A stretch of 64,000 nucleotides of DNA. It comes from Streptomyces sp. SCSIO 30461 (GTDB lineage: Bacteria; Actinomycetota; Actinomycetes; Streptomycetales; Streptomycetaceae). The stretch is taken from the NCBI RefSeq assembly GCF_037023745.1, contig NZ_CP146101.1, positions 1,364,001 through 1,428,000 on the forward strand. The letters run 5' to 3'. A program made the position numbers and the translations under genes. Position 1 is the stretch's first letter. Each line of letters begins with the position of its first letter. Positions 28,421 through 36,176 of this stretch are shown piece after piece. The notes under the pieces are model-generated. The model was given only the letters and a program-made list of their open reading frames with translations. It ran no database searches and was not told where the DNA came from.

Positions 28421-28877
28421 GGCGCATCTCCCGTGACGGCGTGGACAACTTCTGCCGCCACACCTCCCAGGCCCCCGTGTCACCATCGGCCCATCCGCAC
28501 GCCACTGCCGCGTCACCGCCGGTCGAGTAGCCCGGCATGTGCGATGGCCCAGCCCTGGACCACCCCTGATGGCCTGGCACGACCCCTTCGGCCGGGCACA
28601 GCGAATCGAACACAAAATTCCTCGAATACGGACCGAGTCCGTGATGCGCGCTGTCCGTACCGGCTCGGTGGTGGCTCGCAGATGGCACGCGACCGGCTCG
28701 CGGCCATGACGACCTGCGTAAACGCGACACACAGCAAGGGAAGGCCAATCGCGCGCGGGTGACCGGCCAGGAGATCGAACACGCACCGGGCGATGGCAAA
28801 GATCAAGGACCGAGTCCCTATCACTCACGTCAGCACGATCACGGTCGGACCCCTACTCCCGGGCGCCGCTCAGCCTC
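28421..28877. other. Divergent intergenic region
   Basis: 457 bases between the sigma-like gene and the methyltransferase-type genes, which point away from each other. Promoters for both directions should lie here. I see no strong hairpin and no convincing small gene. The region is locally less GC-rich near 28600-28640, as expected for a promoter or transfer origin, but nothing decides between these. Confidence 0.4.
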
Positions 28878-29528
28878 ATGCCAAACTCCACGACCTCTCG
28901 CTCTCGCACCGCCCACCCTCTCCCGACGACCATCTGGTGCCCCGACTCGGACGAGCCCAACGCCGCTCCCATCCCCGGCGCGGTGCTGCCCGCCTGGGCC
29001 ATCGACAAGATCCGCACGGAGTTCGTCGGGCGCCCCGACCATCGGCCCGTCCCGCTCCTCAAGATCGCTATCCGGGACACGGCACCGGGCATGGACGCTC
29101 GCATCCCGGCAACCCCCTTCAGCACCCCGGACGACGGAGACGACGCACCGGCCAAGCCGTCCGTCCTCCTGGCCGAACTCCACCCCGACGCCCTCCCCGC
29201 CCCCAGCGACGACCTGCCCACCGGCGGCAGGCCCGGCATGCCGGAGGACGGCTGGCCCGGCTTCTTCCACCGCGCCCACCGGCTCCTCCCCGACCACGGG
29301 CTGCTGCTCATGGCCACCCGCCAGCGCCGGGAGTCCGGACGCCTCACCCACCCCCTCGGCACGCTGATCGCAGGAGCCCGCACCGCCGGCTTCCGCTACC
29401 TGCAGCACATCGTGATCGTCTACGGCCGCCCGGTCGGCGACCGCCTGGCACCCGCCCTCCCCGCAGACGGCTCCCGCGGTGTGGCGCACTGCGACCTCAT
29501 CGCCCTGTCCGCGATCCGCCACACGTAG
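28878..29528 (+). CDS. Methyltransferase-like protein lacking the catalytic motif
   Basis: A 216-aa protein. The second half (GWPGFFHRAHRLLPDHGLLL, MATRQRR, RLTHPLGTLIAGARTAGF, YLQHIVIVYGRP) reads like the back half of an amino-DNA-methyltransferase fold. No SAM-binding Gly loop and no (S/D/N)PP(Y/W) catalytic motif is present. It lies 17 bases before a methyltransferase gene that has both. It may be a non-catalytic partner or a separate target-recognition subunit; both are guesses. The ATG has no clear ribosome site and the start may lie elsewhere. Confidence 0.5.
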   Translation: MPNSTTSRSRTAHPLPTTIWCPDSDEPNAAPIPGAVLPAWAIDKIRTEFVGRPDHRPVPLLKIAIRDTAPGMDARIPATPFSTPDDGDDAPAKPSVLLAELHPDALPAPSDDLPTGGRPGMPEDGWPGFFHRAHRLLPDHGLLLMATRQRRESGRLTHPLGTLIAGARTAGFRYLQHIVIVYGRPVGDRLAPALPADGSRGVAHCDLIALSAIRHT

Positions 29529-29545
29529 GTCAAGGAGACATCGCT

Positions 29546-30523
29546 GTGCCCTCCCCTCTCTCGGTGTGGAACACCGCCCCCACCTGCGCGCACGTACAGC
29601 GCAAGGACCGCTACGCGCCCGGCTCGACCGCCCACCCCGCCAAGATGCTCCCGCAGATCGCCAGCCACGCCGTCTCCACCTACACCCGTCCCGGCGACCT
29701 GGTCCTCGACCCGATGTGCGGCATCGGCACCACCCTCGTCGAAGCCATCCATCTCGGCCGCCACGCCCTCGGCATCGAGTACGAACCCAGGTGGGCCCGC
29801 CTCGCCCGCCTCAACACCTCCTCCGCCACCCACGAAGGCAGCACCGGTACCGGCGCCGTCCACTGCGGTGACGCCCGCCGACTCACCCAACTCGTCCCCG
29901 CCACGCTCCACGGCACGGTGGACCTCGTCGTCACCTCACCGCCGTACGGCAACTCCGTGCACGGCCAAGTGCGCTCCACACGCGACACCGGCGAACGCGG
30001 CGTGGCCAAGAAGAACTACCGCTACGGCCACGACCCCTCCAACCTCGCCCACGTCTCCACCGACCGGCTCCTGGAAGCCTTCACCGAGATCCTCACCCAG
30101 TGCCGACTCGTCCTGCGCCCCAGCGGCACCGTGGTCGTCACCACCCGCCCCTGGCGCGAACGCGGGGAACTCATCGACCTGCCCTCCGCCGCCCTCGCCG
30201 CCGGTCAAGCCGCCGGCCTCACCCCCACCGAACGCTGCGTCGCTCTCCTCGCAGGCATCCGCGACAGCCGCCTGATCGCCCGCCCGTCGTTCTTCCAGAT
30301 GCAGAACGTCCGCGAGGCCCGCCGCCAGGGCATCCCCCTCGCCGTGATCCAGCACGAGGACATCCTCGTCTTCACCCGGCCCGGACACCATCGGTCGGGG
30401 ACCGCAACGACGCGACGCTGCCCGAACGCGGACACCTGCACTGTCAGAACCACCCGCGCACAGGAATCCACGGCTACGGCCGGCTCCCGCACCTGCGCCC
30501 GGAGCCGATGTGACAGCCGCTGA
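29546..30523 (+). CDS. DNA amino-methyltransferase (N4-cytosine/N6-adenine type)
   Basis: A 325-aa enzyme. The SAM-binding block DLVLDPMCGIGTTLVEA sits near residue 55, and the catalytic motif VVTSPPYGNSV near residue 130. The order 'SAM loop then SPPY' and the HPAKMLP block match beta-class amino-methyltransferases; TSPPY is often seen in N4-cytosine enzymes. The GTG start follows AAGGAGA by 8 bases. No restriction nuclease gene lies nearby, so it probably protects the element from host restriction or acts as an orphan regulator. Confidence 0.8.
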   Translation: MPSPLSVWNTAPTCAHVQRKDRYAPGSTAHPAKMLPQIASHAVSTYTRPGDLVLDPMCGIGTTLVEAIHLGRHALGIEYEPRWARLARLNTSSATHEGSTGTGAVHCGDARRLTQLVPATLHGTVDLVVTSPPYGNSVHGQVRSTRDTGERGVAKKNYRYGHDPSNLAHVSTDRLLEAFTEILTQCRLVLRPSGTVVVTTRPWRERGELIDLPSAALAAGQAAGLTPTERCVALLAGIRDSRLIARPSFFQMQNVREARRQGIPLAVIQHEDILVFTRPGHHRSGTATTRRCPNADTCTVRTTRAQESTATAGSRTCARSRCDSR

Positions 30524-30815
30524 CCTCCCGATCGGCAGCCTCTTCTCCGAGGTCGGCGGCCTGGACTCCGAAGTCCAGGCCGCCCTCGGGGGCCACGTGT
30601 CCTGGCACGCGGAGACCGACCCGCACGCGGCCCGCGTCCTGACCCGCTACTGGCCCCGGACCCTCAACCTCGGCGACGTCTGCGCCATCGACTGGTCCCA
30701 AGCCCCCGGTGTGTGTCCTGACCGCTGGATTCCTTTGCCAGGACCTCTCGACCGCAGGCCCCCGCACCGGACTCGCCACCGGCCCCCGCGGTACGGCACT
30801 TGGCTCGGGGACGGA
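30510..30815 (+). pseudogene. Relic of a cytosine-C5 DNA methyltransferase
   Basis: The start (PIGSLFSEVGGLDSEVQAAL, SWHAETDPHAARVL, YWPRTLNLGD) is the SAM-binding region of a C5 methyltransferase. After about 30708 the homology shifts into another frame, which reads LTAGFLCQDLSTAGPRTGLA. That block is the catalytic loop, but with Leu where the family has Pro of the PCQ motif. It then ends at the excisionase gene. A frameshift, a mutated catalytic loop and loss of about two thirds of the enzyme make it non-functional. Confidence 0.8.
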
Positions 30816-30817
30816 CG

Positions 30818-31198
30818 ATGACACCTTCCCCCACACCCACCGGCCCGATCACAACCCCCGGCGACCCGCTTGACGTAGTGCCCGAGGCGGAGCGTCCATG
30901 GTCCACGCCCGGTCCGGCAACCGACACCCAGCCGAGCCCCACCCCGCCCACCACCGTCGCCCGGAAAGGAAAAGGAAGAGGCGGGCGCCCACGCTCCACC
31001 CCGGACCGTGGACGTTCCACCCCGGACAGAAGTGATCGGCTGCTGACCGTGGAAGAGGCCGCGGCGTGGCTCAGGGTCAGTAAGGCCACCGTCAGGAACA
31101 AGTACCGCCTGTGGGGCATCAAACCCCAGAAGGTCGGACGCCTCCTGCGGTTCCGCGAGCGCGACATCACCCGCTATCTCGACGAGCACTACGGCTGA
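30818..31198 (+). CDS. xis: Excisionase-like HTH protein
   Basis: A 126-aa protein. A Pro/Thr-rich N-terminus is followed by a MerR/Xis-type helix-turn-helix (LLTVEEAAAWLRVSKATVRN, LWGIKPQKVGRLLRF) and ends YLDEHYG. Such proteins direct the integrase towards excision by bending the attachment DNA. It lies 39 bases before the integrase gene in the same direction, the usual xis-int pair of actinomycete integrative elements. Confidence 0.8.
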   Translation: MTPSPTPTGPITTPGDPLDVVPEAERPWSTPGPATDTQPSPTPPTTVARKGKGRGGRPRSTPDRGRSTPDRSDRLLTVEEAAAWLRVSKATVRNKYRLWGIKPQKVGRLLRFRERDITRYLDEHYG

Positions 31199-31237
31199 CG
31201 CGAGTCCACGTCGGCCCGCGAGGAGGACCAGAGACCG

Positions 31238-32473
31238 GTGGCCACCGTCTACCAGCGCTGCAAGAGCGACAAACGCAACAGCAACTACCCCTGTACGAAG
31301 GACCGCTGCGGTCATCCATGGACCGTCCGCTACCGCGAACCCGGCACCGCACGGACCGAACGCCAGCCGAGCTTCGAGAAGAAGACGCAGGCCGAGGCTT
31401 TCGCCGCACGCCTGGACCGCGACAAGTACGAGGGCTTCTACCTCGACCCCAAACGCGGCGACATCCCCCTGCACGAGTACGCCACCGACTGGCTGGCCCG
31501 CCAGGTCATCGCCGACGGCACCTACCGCAACTACGAGAGCTTTCTCCGCATCCACCTCGTCCCCGCCCTGGGAGAAAAGACGGTCATCGGCGTCCAGGCC
31601 AAGGACGTCGAGACCTTCGTGGCCACCGTCAGCCGGAAACTCGCACCCAGCACGGTCCGCGACCGTATGAAGATGGTGACCAGCATCTTCAAGGCGGCGA
31701 TCAAGGAGAAGCGACGCCCCGACGACCCCACCGACGGAATCAAGCTGCCTCGCGCCGGAGCCCACAGGGTCGACGAGGACGAGATCCCCACCCTTCATGA
31801 GGTGGACCTCATCGCCAAACAGGTCTCCCCCCAGTACCGGCTCACGATCTACCTCCAGGCCGGTGCCGGCCTGCGCATCAGCGAGACCCTCGCCTTCTCC
31901 GCCGAATGCCACCGGGACGGCTTCGTCCGGGTCCGCCGACAGGTCAGCTCCAAGGCCCACCGCGATGACTGTGCCACCCGGTTCATCCCGCTCAAGCACC
32001 GCACCGAGGGCGAGTACCGCGATATCCCCACCCCCGCCTTCCTCGCCGACGAGATCAACGTCCATCTGCGCGAGTGGGGCACCGTGACCGCAGGTGACGT
32101 CGAGACCTTCTTTGCCCCTCGTGAGCGAGGTAAAGGCACCATGCCCACCGCGACCACATACGCCTACCACTTCCGCAAAGCCCTCAAGGAAGCGGGCATC
32201 GTCAAGCCCGACGGCAGCCCGAAGTACACGCCCCACGGTCTGCGGCACTTCTTCGCCTCCACAGCCCTGGCCCACGGCATCCCGATCCACGAGGTATCCC
32301 GCTGGCTAGGGCACCGCTCGATCAAGACCACCGTCGACGTGTACGGCCACCTCATCCCCGCTTCATGGGACCGCTGCCGAATGATCATGCAGAACGCCCT
32401 GCGGCCGGACGCCCCTCCGGTCACGAGCCCCGGCGCTGTGCGGGCCCCCGGCAACCCCGCGGATCCAGTGTGA
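31238..32473 (+). CDS. int: Tyrosine integrase 1
   Basis: A 411-aa site-specific recombinase with all catalytic residues: Arg213 (GLRISET), His333 and Arg336 (HGLRHFF), His359 (LGHRSIKTT) and Tyr369 (VDVYGHL). The N-terminal part has the SAM-like core-binding domain. Residues 1-60 contain CTKDRCGHPWTVRYREPG, the arm-binding region with two Cys and a His that could bind zinc. It is read towards a probable attachment site about 30-120 bases after its stop. It would integrate and excise the conjugative element to its left. Confidence 0.9.
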   Translation: MATVYQRCKSDKRNSNYPCTKDRCGHPWTVRYREPGTARTERQPSFEKKTQAEAFAARLDRDKYEGFYLDPKRGDIPLHEYATDWLARQVIADGTYRNYESFLRIHLVPALGEKTVIGVQAKDVETFVATVSRKLAPSTVRDRMKMVTSIFKAAIKEKRRPDDPTDGIKLPRAGAHRVDEDEIPTLHEVDLIAKQVSPQYRLTIYLQAGAGLRISETLAFSAECHRDGFVRVRRQVSSKAHRDDCATRFIPLKHRTEGEYRDIPTPAFLADEINVHLREWGTVTAGDVETFFAPRERGKGTMPTATTYAYHFRKALKEAGIVKPDGSPKYTPHGLRHFFASTALAHGIPIHEVSRWLGHRSIKTTVDVYGHLIPASWDRCRMIMQNALRPDAPPVTSPGAVRAPGNPADPV

Positions 32474-32500
32474 GGCGGGGTCTCGGGCCCACCGTTTCCC

Positions 32501-32522
32501 GCGGCTGGATCCTGGCTGGATG
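32501..32522 (+). repeat. Candidate integrase arm-type repeat
   Basis: Two direct copies of GGCTGGAT spaced by 3 bases, directly after integrase 1. The 21-base block is repeated with changes only in the 3-base spacer at 50766-50786, and the unit occurs twice more at 50831-50856. Arm-binding sites of tyrosine integrases often look like this. Confidence 0.5.
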
Positions 32523-32543
32523 CGCTCCGATTTCCCGGCGTTT

Positions 32544-32591
32544 CCGCAGGTCAAAACCCTGCGCCCGGCGTTCCGCTTCAACGTCTAATAC
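32544..32591 (+). repeat. Candidate attachment site, left copy
   Basis: CCGCAGGTCA, then 17 variable bases, then TTCCGCTTCAACGTCTA. The same two blocks with the same spacing recur at 48707-48754 in direct orientation (TTCCGCTTCAATGTATA there). The site lies between the converging integrases 1 and 2, where a shared attachment core is expected. Confidence 0.55.
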
Positions 32592-32696
32592 GTTCGGCGA
32601 AAAGCCGTCTGACCTGCGGCGGAGCGGGTTGGGCGGCCTTTGCTGTCCGCACCGAGTCCGCAGCGTGCTGACTTCGGTCAGCGCGCGGGGGAGTGG

Positions 32697-32798
32697 CTAC
32701 GCCGCTTCGTCGACCTGTGCCTTGGCGTTGGCGGGCTGGTCCGTGTACGCCTTGTCGACGGCGGCCCGGGTCCGCTCCTCGGAGTCGGGCCACAGGTG
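32697..32798 (-). pseudogene. Detached C-terminus of integrase 2
   Basis: On the minus strand this gives 33 residues beginning HLWPDSEERTRAAVDKAY and ending with TAG. This is the usual end of Streptomyces phage-type integrases after the catalytic Tyr (YTHLWPDSEERTR). Integrase 2 (from 38477) lacks exactly this part. Joining 37461 to 32798 gives TAC ACC CAC CTG TGG, an in-frame Tyr-Thr-His-Leu-Trp. The fragment is therefore the cut-off end of integrase 2, displaced by the 4662-bp insertion. Confidence 0.88.
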
Positions 32799-32868
32799 TA
32801 ATGGTGACGTCGGGTATTGGAACTGTCCGAATGCTTCTGTGGTAGCGCAGGGTCTGGGCCAGGGCAGG

Positions 32869-33393
32869 TCAGCGATGCTCGGGCGGCAGCCCTGTGTCAG
32901 CGAAGTCGGCGACGGCCTGCTGAAGCTGTTTGAGGAAGTCGATCAGGTTGGCGGCGATCAATTCGAAGTCGTCGAACCAAGACGCGCTGGTGGACCGATG
33001 GACCGCCCCACTCGGGTCGACGGCAAGGAGGTTGCCTCCGCCATCGCTTCCGAACACGATGCCAGCAACGTGATCTGCAACGTGCACGGAGCCGTACTCG
33101 GCGAGATCGTTGAGCACGTGGTCGGGTGAGTGGATGAAGTGCCCGTTGTCGATGTCGGGCAGGGCTGCCTCGGAGATCGTGTCGTAGAAGGAGATCAAGG
33201 TGGGTGCGGCTGCGGGGTGCTCCTTGAGCTGTGCGGCTGCTGATCGGCTGTCGGCATTTGCCAGGATGATCTCGTTGTCACCAGGCGGGTAGCCGTAGGT
33301 GTCCTCGAAAGCGCCGAGCACACGCTGAAGGGACTTGGTGATCTGGTGCTGCCAGACAACGAGCCAGTCCGCGTCGAGCGAGGAAGCCTGCAT
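32869..33393 (-). CDS. SMI1/KNR4 (SUKH)-like protein
   Basis: A 174-aa protein. The block HVAGIVFGSDGGGNLLAVDP, followed by AVHRSTSASWFDDFELIA, is the signature of the SUKH superfamily, most of whose bacterial members are immunity proteins against nuclease toxins. It is the last gene of the recombinase operon and the only passenger of the transposon; it starts 9 bases after the large recombinase-like gene ends. No toxin is encoded with it, so it may act as an orphan antidote. Confidence 0.65.
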   Translation of the reverse strand: MQASSLDADWLVVWQHQITKSLQRVLGAFEDTYGYPPGDNEIILANADSRSAAAQLKEHPAAAPTLISFYDTISEAALPDIDNGHFIHSPDHVLNDLAEYGSVHVADHVAGIVFGSDGGGNLLAVDPSGAVHRSTSASWFDDFELIAANLIDFLKQLQQAVADFADTGLPPEHR

Positions 33394-33402
33394 GTGGATC
33401 TC

Positions 33403-35838
33403 CTATTCGGTGGCTTCTGCCAGCCGCGAGGTTCGGTTGCTGGGGCGTCGGATGACTTCGGCGGCGTAGGTGGTCCAGTCGCCCGCGGAGAGCCGTTGCC
33501 AGGCGACGGCGACGTCGGTGTGGATGCCGAGGGTGCGGGCGAGGATCGCGGCGGGGATCTCGGTGGCGAGCTGGAAGAGAGCGGTGCTGCGGGCCTGGTT
33601 GGGGCGGATGCCGAGGTTGTTCAGTCGCTGCGTCAGCTGTGTGGTGCTGATCGGCCGTCCGGGCTGGCCGCCGGGGAAGAGCCATGGAGACGGCGCCAGG
33701 GCGCCGATGGTCGCGTGCCCCTTGCGGTTCGCGACGACGGTGCGGGCCAGCTGGGCGACGGGCTCGGGGAGCTGGACGGGTGCGTCGCCGAGGTGGAGCC
33801 GTACTTCCTGAGCGCTGATCGCGACGTCCTCGGTGGTCAACCGGTGGATCGCCGACGGCCCTTGGGCATAGAGGAGGAGAAGCAGTCCTGCGAGGCGGTC
33901 TTCGGGCTTGAGGGTGTGGTCGTGCAGGAGTCGGCGTGCGACGTTCCAGCGCTGTTCGTCGTCGAGTGGCTGGGTGGGGCCGTTCCAGCGGACGGCGGGG
34001 ACGTGGACGGTGGTGAGCTTGTTGGCGCGGGCCCAGCGGATGAAGTGTCCGGCCGTCCGGCGGTAGGTGGCCAAGTCGTCGGTGAGCCACCGGTCGAGGT
34101 CGGCCCGCTGACAGGTCTCCAGGGTGAGGTCGTGAGCCGTCAGCCAGTTCTGGAAGGCGACGGCCGCGTGGGTGCGTTGACGTGCGGATATGAACTGCTG
34201 TGGGGTAAGTGGGCGGCCGTTGTTGCGTCGGCGAAGCCGCCGGACCAGGTGCCAGATCGTGTACCGGTGCAGGACTTTGCGTTGTTCGGGGTCCTGCTGG
34301 GATGCGAGGAGGCTGGTGAGGAAGCGTTCGAGGCGGACCATGTACTCGTCCCGCTCGGGCAGGGCACCGACTCCGACGAGGACTTGGCGGAGGTGGGCGA
34401 GGGGTGGGCTGTCGGGCAGTTCGTCAAGGGCCCCGTGGGTCAGGGCTCGTCGGCCGGCTGCGAGGTCGGCCAGGACCGGGGCGACGGACGGCTTGTTTAG
34501 CCACCGCCTGGCAGTGGTGGGGTGTTCGGTGGTGGCGATGTTGTGCCGGAGGGCTTCGAGGCCGGTGTGAAGGGCATCGGACGGATGGCCCAGCAACTCG
34601 TTGAGGCGCCGGTTGATGAGGCAACGGGCGCACTGGCCGGGATGCGGGTAGTCGGAGTCGGTGCAGGTGGGGCAGGTGTGCCAGACCTCAGGGGCGGTGC
34701 AGTCCGCGCAAAGGGGCTGGTCGAGGGTGCCGGAGACGATCGACGCGATGCCTCCGCAGACCGAGCACGAGGCTGAACGGCGCTGACAGTCCGGGCACCA
34801 CGGTCGGCCCGTGGTCCGGGAGGTGCCGCAGGGCTTCTCCTCGTCGCAGATGCTGCAAGTCACGATGGGCAGGGAAGGGCAGCTTGAGCAGAGCGGACCG
34901 TCTGGCGTGCGGGTGTTCACGACCTTTCGTCGGCCGCAGTTGATGCAGGTCTCCAGATTCGCCGGGTCGTTGACCAGGCAGTTCGGACACAGCGGTCGGC
35001 CATGGTCGTCTCGGGTGGCCGGCTCCCGGCGGGCCCCGCACCCCGAGCACTCCTCGACGCGGGAGTGGGAGATGCAGGTGCGGCAGACCCGCTGTCCATC
35101 CAGGGGCTTGTCGATGCGTACGACTCTGTGGCAGCCGGGGCAGGACGGCCGGACGATCCCGGCGACGCCGGCCTTGTGCAGCAGGTCGAGCAACCGGAGG
35201 ATCGCGCGGTGGGGTGCGAGGTGGCCGTCCCCGGTCAGCAGGGCGGGGTTGGATTCCAGGGCCCAGGCGAGTTTCTGCTGGTAGGAAGGGCGGGGTGCCG
35301 ATCGGCGGACCGCGTCAGCGATCACTTCCTGCCCGGCCTGCGGGTCCAGTCCGGCGACCAGGGCGCCGATCACCGCGATGGGGTCGCGTCCGTCGGTGTC
35401 CGGGCACTTGCCGCATCGTGGCCGCCCGGCCCGGTCGCGTGACGCGACTCGGCGGGTGTTTCCACAGGCAGCGCAGGGCTCGGGCTGTGGTCCGCAGTTC
35501 CAGCAGTACCAGTCCTGGCCGCGGCGCTGGAGGGTTCGCATTTCTCTGCTGCATTCGGCGCAACACGGCGGCGAGACCGCTTGGGCTCCGGCCTCACGCA
35601 GGGCGATGAGCAGGTCGCCGACGGCCCTGGGAGCAGGCGAGCGGCCGTCGCTCAGCACGCTGGGATGCTCGGCCAGATGCGCCGCGAGGCGGCGTGACTT
35701 CGCGCGGCCGCCCGCGACGCCGGTGACCACGGCGCGGATCCGGTCAGGCTCCAGTCGATGTTCGACGGCCGTGACCAGGTCCACGATCAGCCCGATCGGA
35801 TCGGAGAGAGCCCGCTCGGGGTGCCCGGGTGCGGTCAC
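33403..35838 (-). CDS. Zinc-ribbon-rich tyrosine-recombinase-like protein
   Basis: An 811-aa protein. From about residue 90 to 400 it carries roughly ten CxxC pairs (CCAEC, CWNC, CAAC, CGKC, CPGC, CRTC, CSGC, CPNC, CINC, CSICDEE, CADC, CPTC), enough for about five zinc ribbons. The last 330 residues follow the tyrosine recombinase fold. However, the first catalytic Arg is missing (YAQGPSAIHRL instead of GLR-type), the HxxR box reads NQARSTAL, and only Arg and a late Tyr (GDWTTYAAEV) remain. It is probably an accessory DNA-binding partner like TnpB of Tn554. The GTG start overlaps the HTH gene by 4 bp. Confidence 0.7.
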   Translation of the reverse strand: MTAPGHPERALSDPIGLIVDLVTAVEHRLEPDRIRAVVTGVAGGRAKSRRLAAHLAEHPSVLSDGRSPAPRAVGDLLIALREAGAQAVSPPCCAECSREMRTLQRRGQDWYCWNCGPQPEPCAACGNTRRVASRDRAGRPRCGKCPDTDGRDPIAVIGALVAGLDPQAGQEVIADAVRRSAPRPSYQQKLAWALESNPALLTGDGHLAPHRAILRLLDLLHKAGVAGIVRPSCPGCHRVVRIDKPLDGQRVCRTCISHSRVEECSGCGARREPATRDDHGRPLCPNCLVNDPANLETCINCGRRKVVNTRTPDGPLCSSCPSLPIVTCSICDEEKPCGTSRTTGRPWCPDCQRRSASCSVCGGIASIVSGTLDQPLCADCTAPEVWHTCPTCTDSDYPHPGQCARCLINRRLNELLGHPSDALHTGLEALRHNIATTEHPTTARRWLNKPSVAPVLADLAAGRRALTHGALDELPDSPPLAHLRQVLVGVGALPERDEYMVRLERFLTSLLASQQDPEQRKVLHRYTIWHLVRRLRRRNNGRPLTPQQFISARQRTHAAVAFQNWLTAHDLTLETCQRADLDRWLTDDLATYRRTAGHFIRWARANKLTTVHVPAVRWNGPTQPLDDEQRWNVARRLLHDHTLKPEDRLAGLLLLLYAQGPSAIHRLTTEDVAISAQEVRLHLGDAPVQLPEPVAQLARTVVANRKGHATIGALAPSPWLFPGGQPGRPISTTQLTQRLNNLGIRPNQARSTALFQLATEIPAAILARTLGIHTDVAVAWQRLSAGDWTTYAAEVIRRPSNRTSRLAEATE

Positions 35839-36176
35839 GACCGTTCGACACCGCGGATGCGGGCCCGCTTGGGCCGCAGGTCACCGACACCGGTCTCGGC
35901 GCCAACAGCCTTCTTTGTCTGGGCGGTTGATCCGGCTCCTGCTGCGGCCACGGGCTCGATGAGGTCGTCCATGGTGCAGTCGAGGATGTCGAGCAGGGCC
36001 ATGAGGATCTTCAGGCTGAGCCGCTCGGGGCGCTCGACGACGAGCCGGTAGACCTGGCTGGATGACAGGGTAATGCCGCGTTCGTCCAGCAGCGGGATCA
36101 GGTCGGTGGTGGAGAAGAGCCCGCGGTCGGCCATGACCTTGCGCAGGTGCCATTGGTAGTCGAGCTTCGCGGCCAT
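35835..36176 (-). CDS. Small XRE-type HTH protein of recombinase operon
   Basis: A 113-aa protein. Residues 5-75 are a Cro/XRE helix-turn-helix with the YozG-like layout (HLRKVMADRGLFSTTDLIPL, SSSQVYRLVVERPERLSL, LMALLDILDCTMDDLIEP). The basic tail ends PKRARIRGVERS. It overlaps both recombinase genes (1 bp and 4 bp), so the three are made together. In Tn554 the third small protein (TnpC) sets orientation; here an HTH protein sits in the middle and may repress the operon or dress the ends. Confidence 0.75.
   Translation of the reverse strand: MAAKLDYQWHLRKVMADRGLFSTTDLIPLLDERGITLSSSQVYRLVVERPERLSLKILMALLDILDCTMDDLIEPVAAAGAGSTAQTKKAVGAETGVGDLRPKRARIRGVERS

Noticed and set aside
32795..32800. 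GGTGTA as an exact crossover core duplicated by the 4.66-kb insertion
   Set aside because: Aligning both junctions on GGTGTA puts the integrase halves out of frame; the frame is restored only by joining 32798 to 37461, so GGTGTA is kept as a shared motif, not as a proven target duplication.
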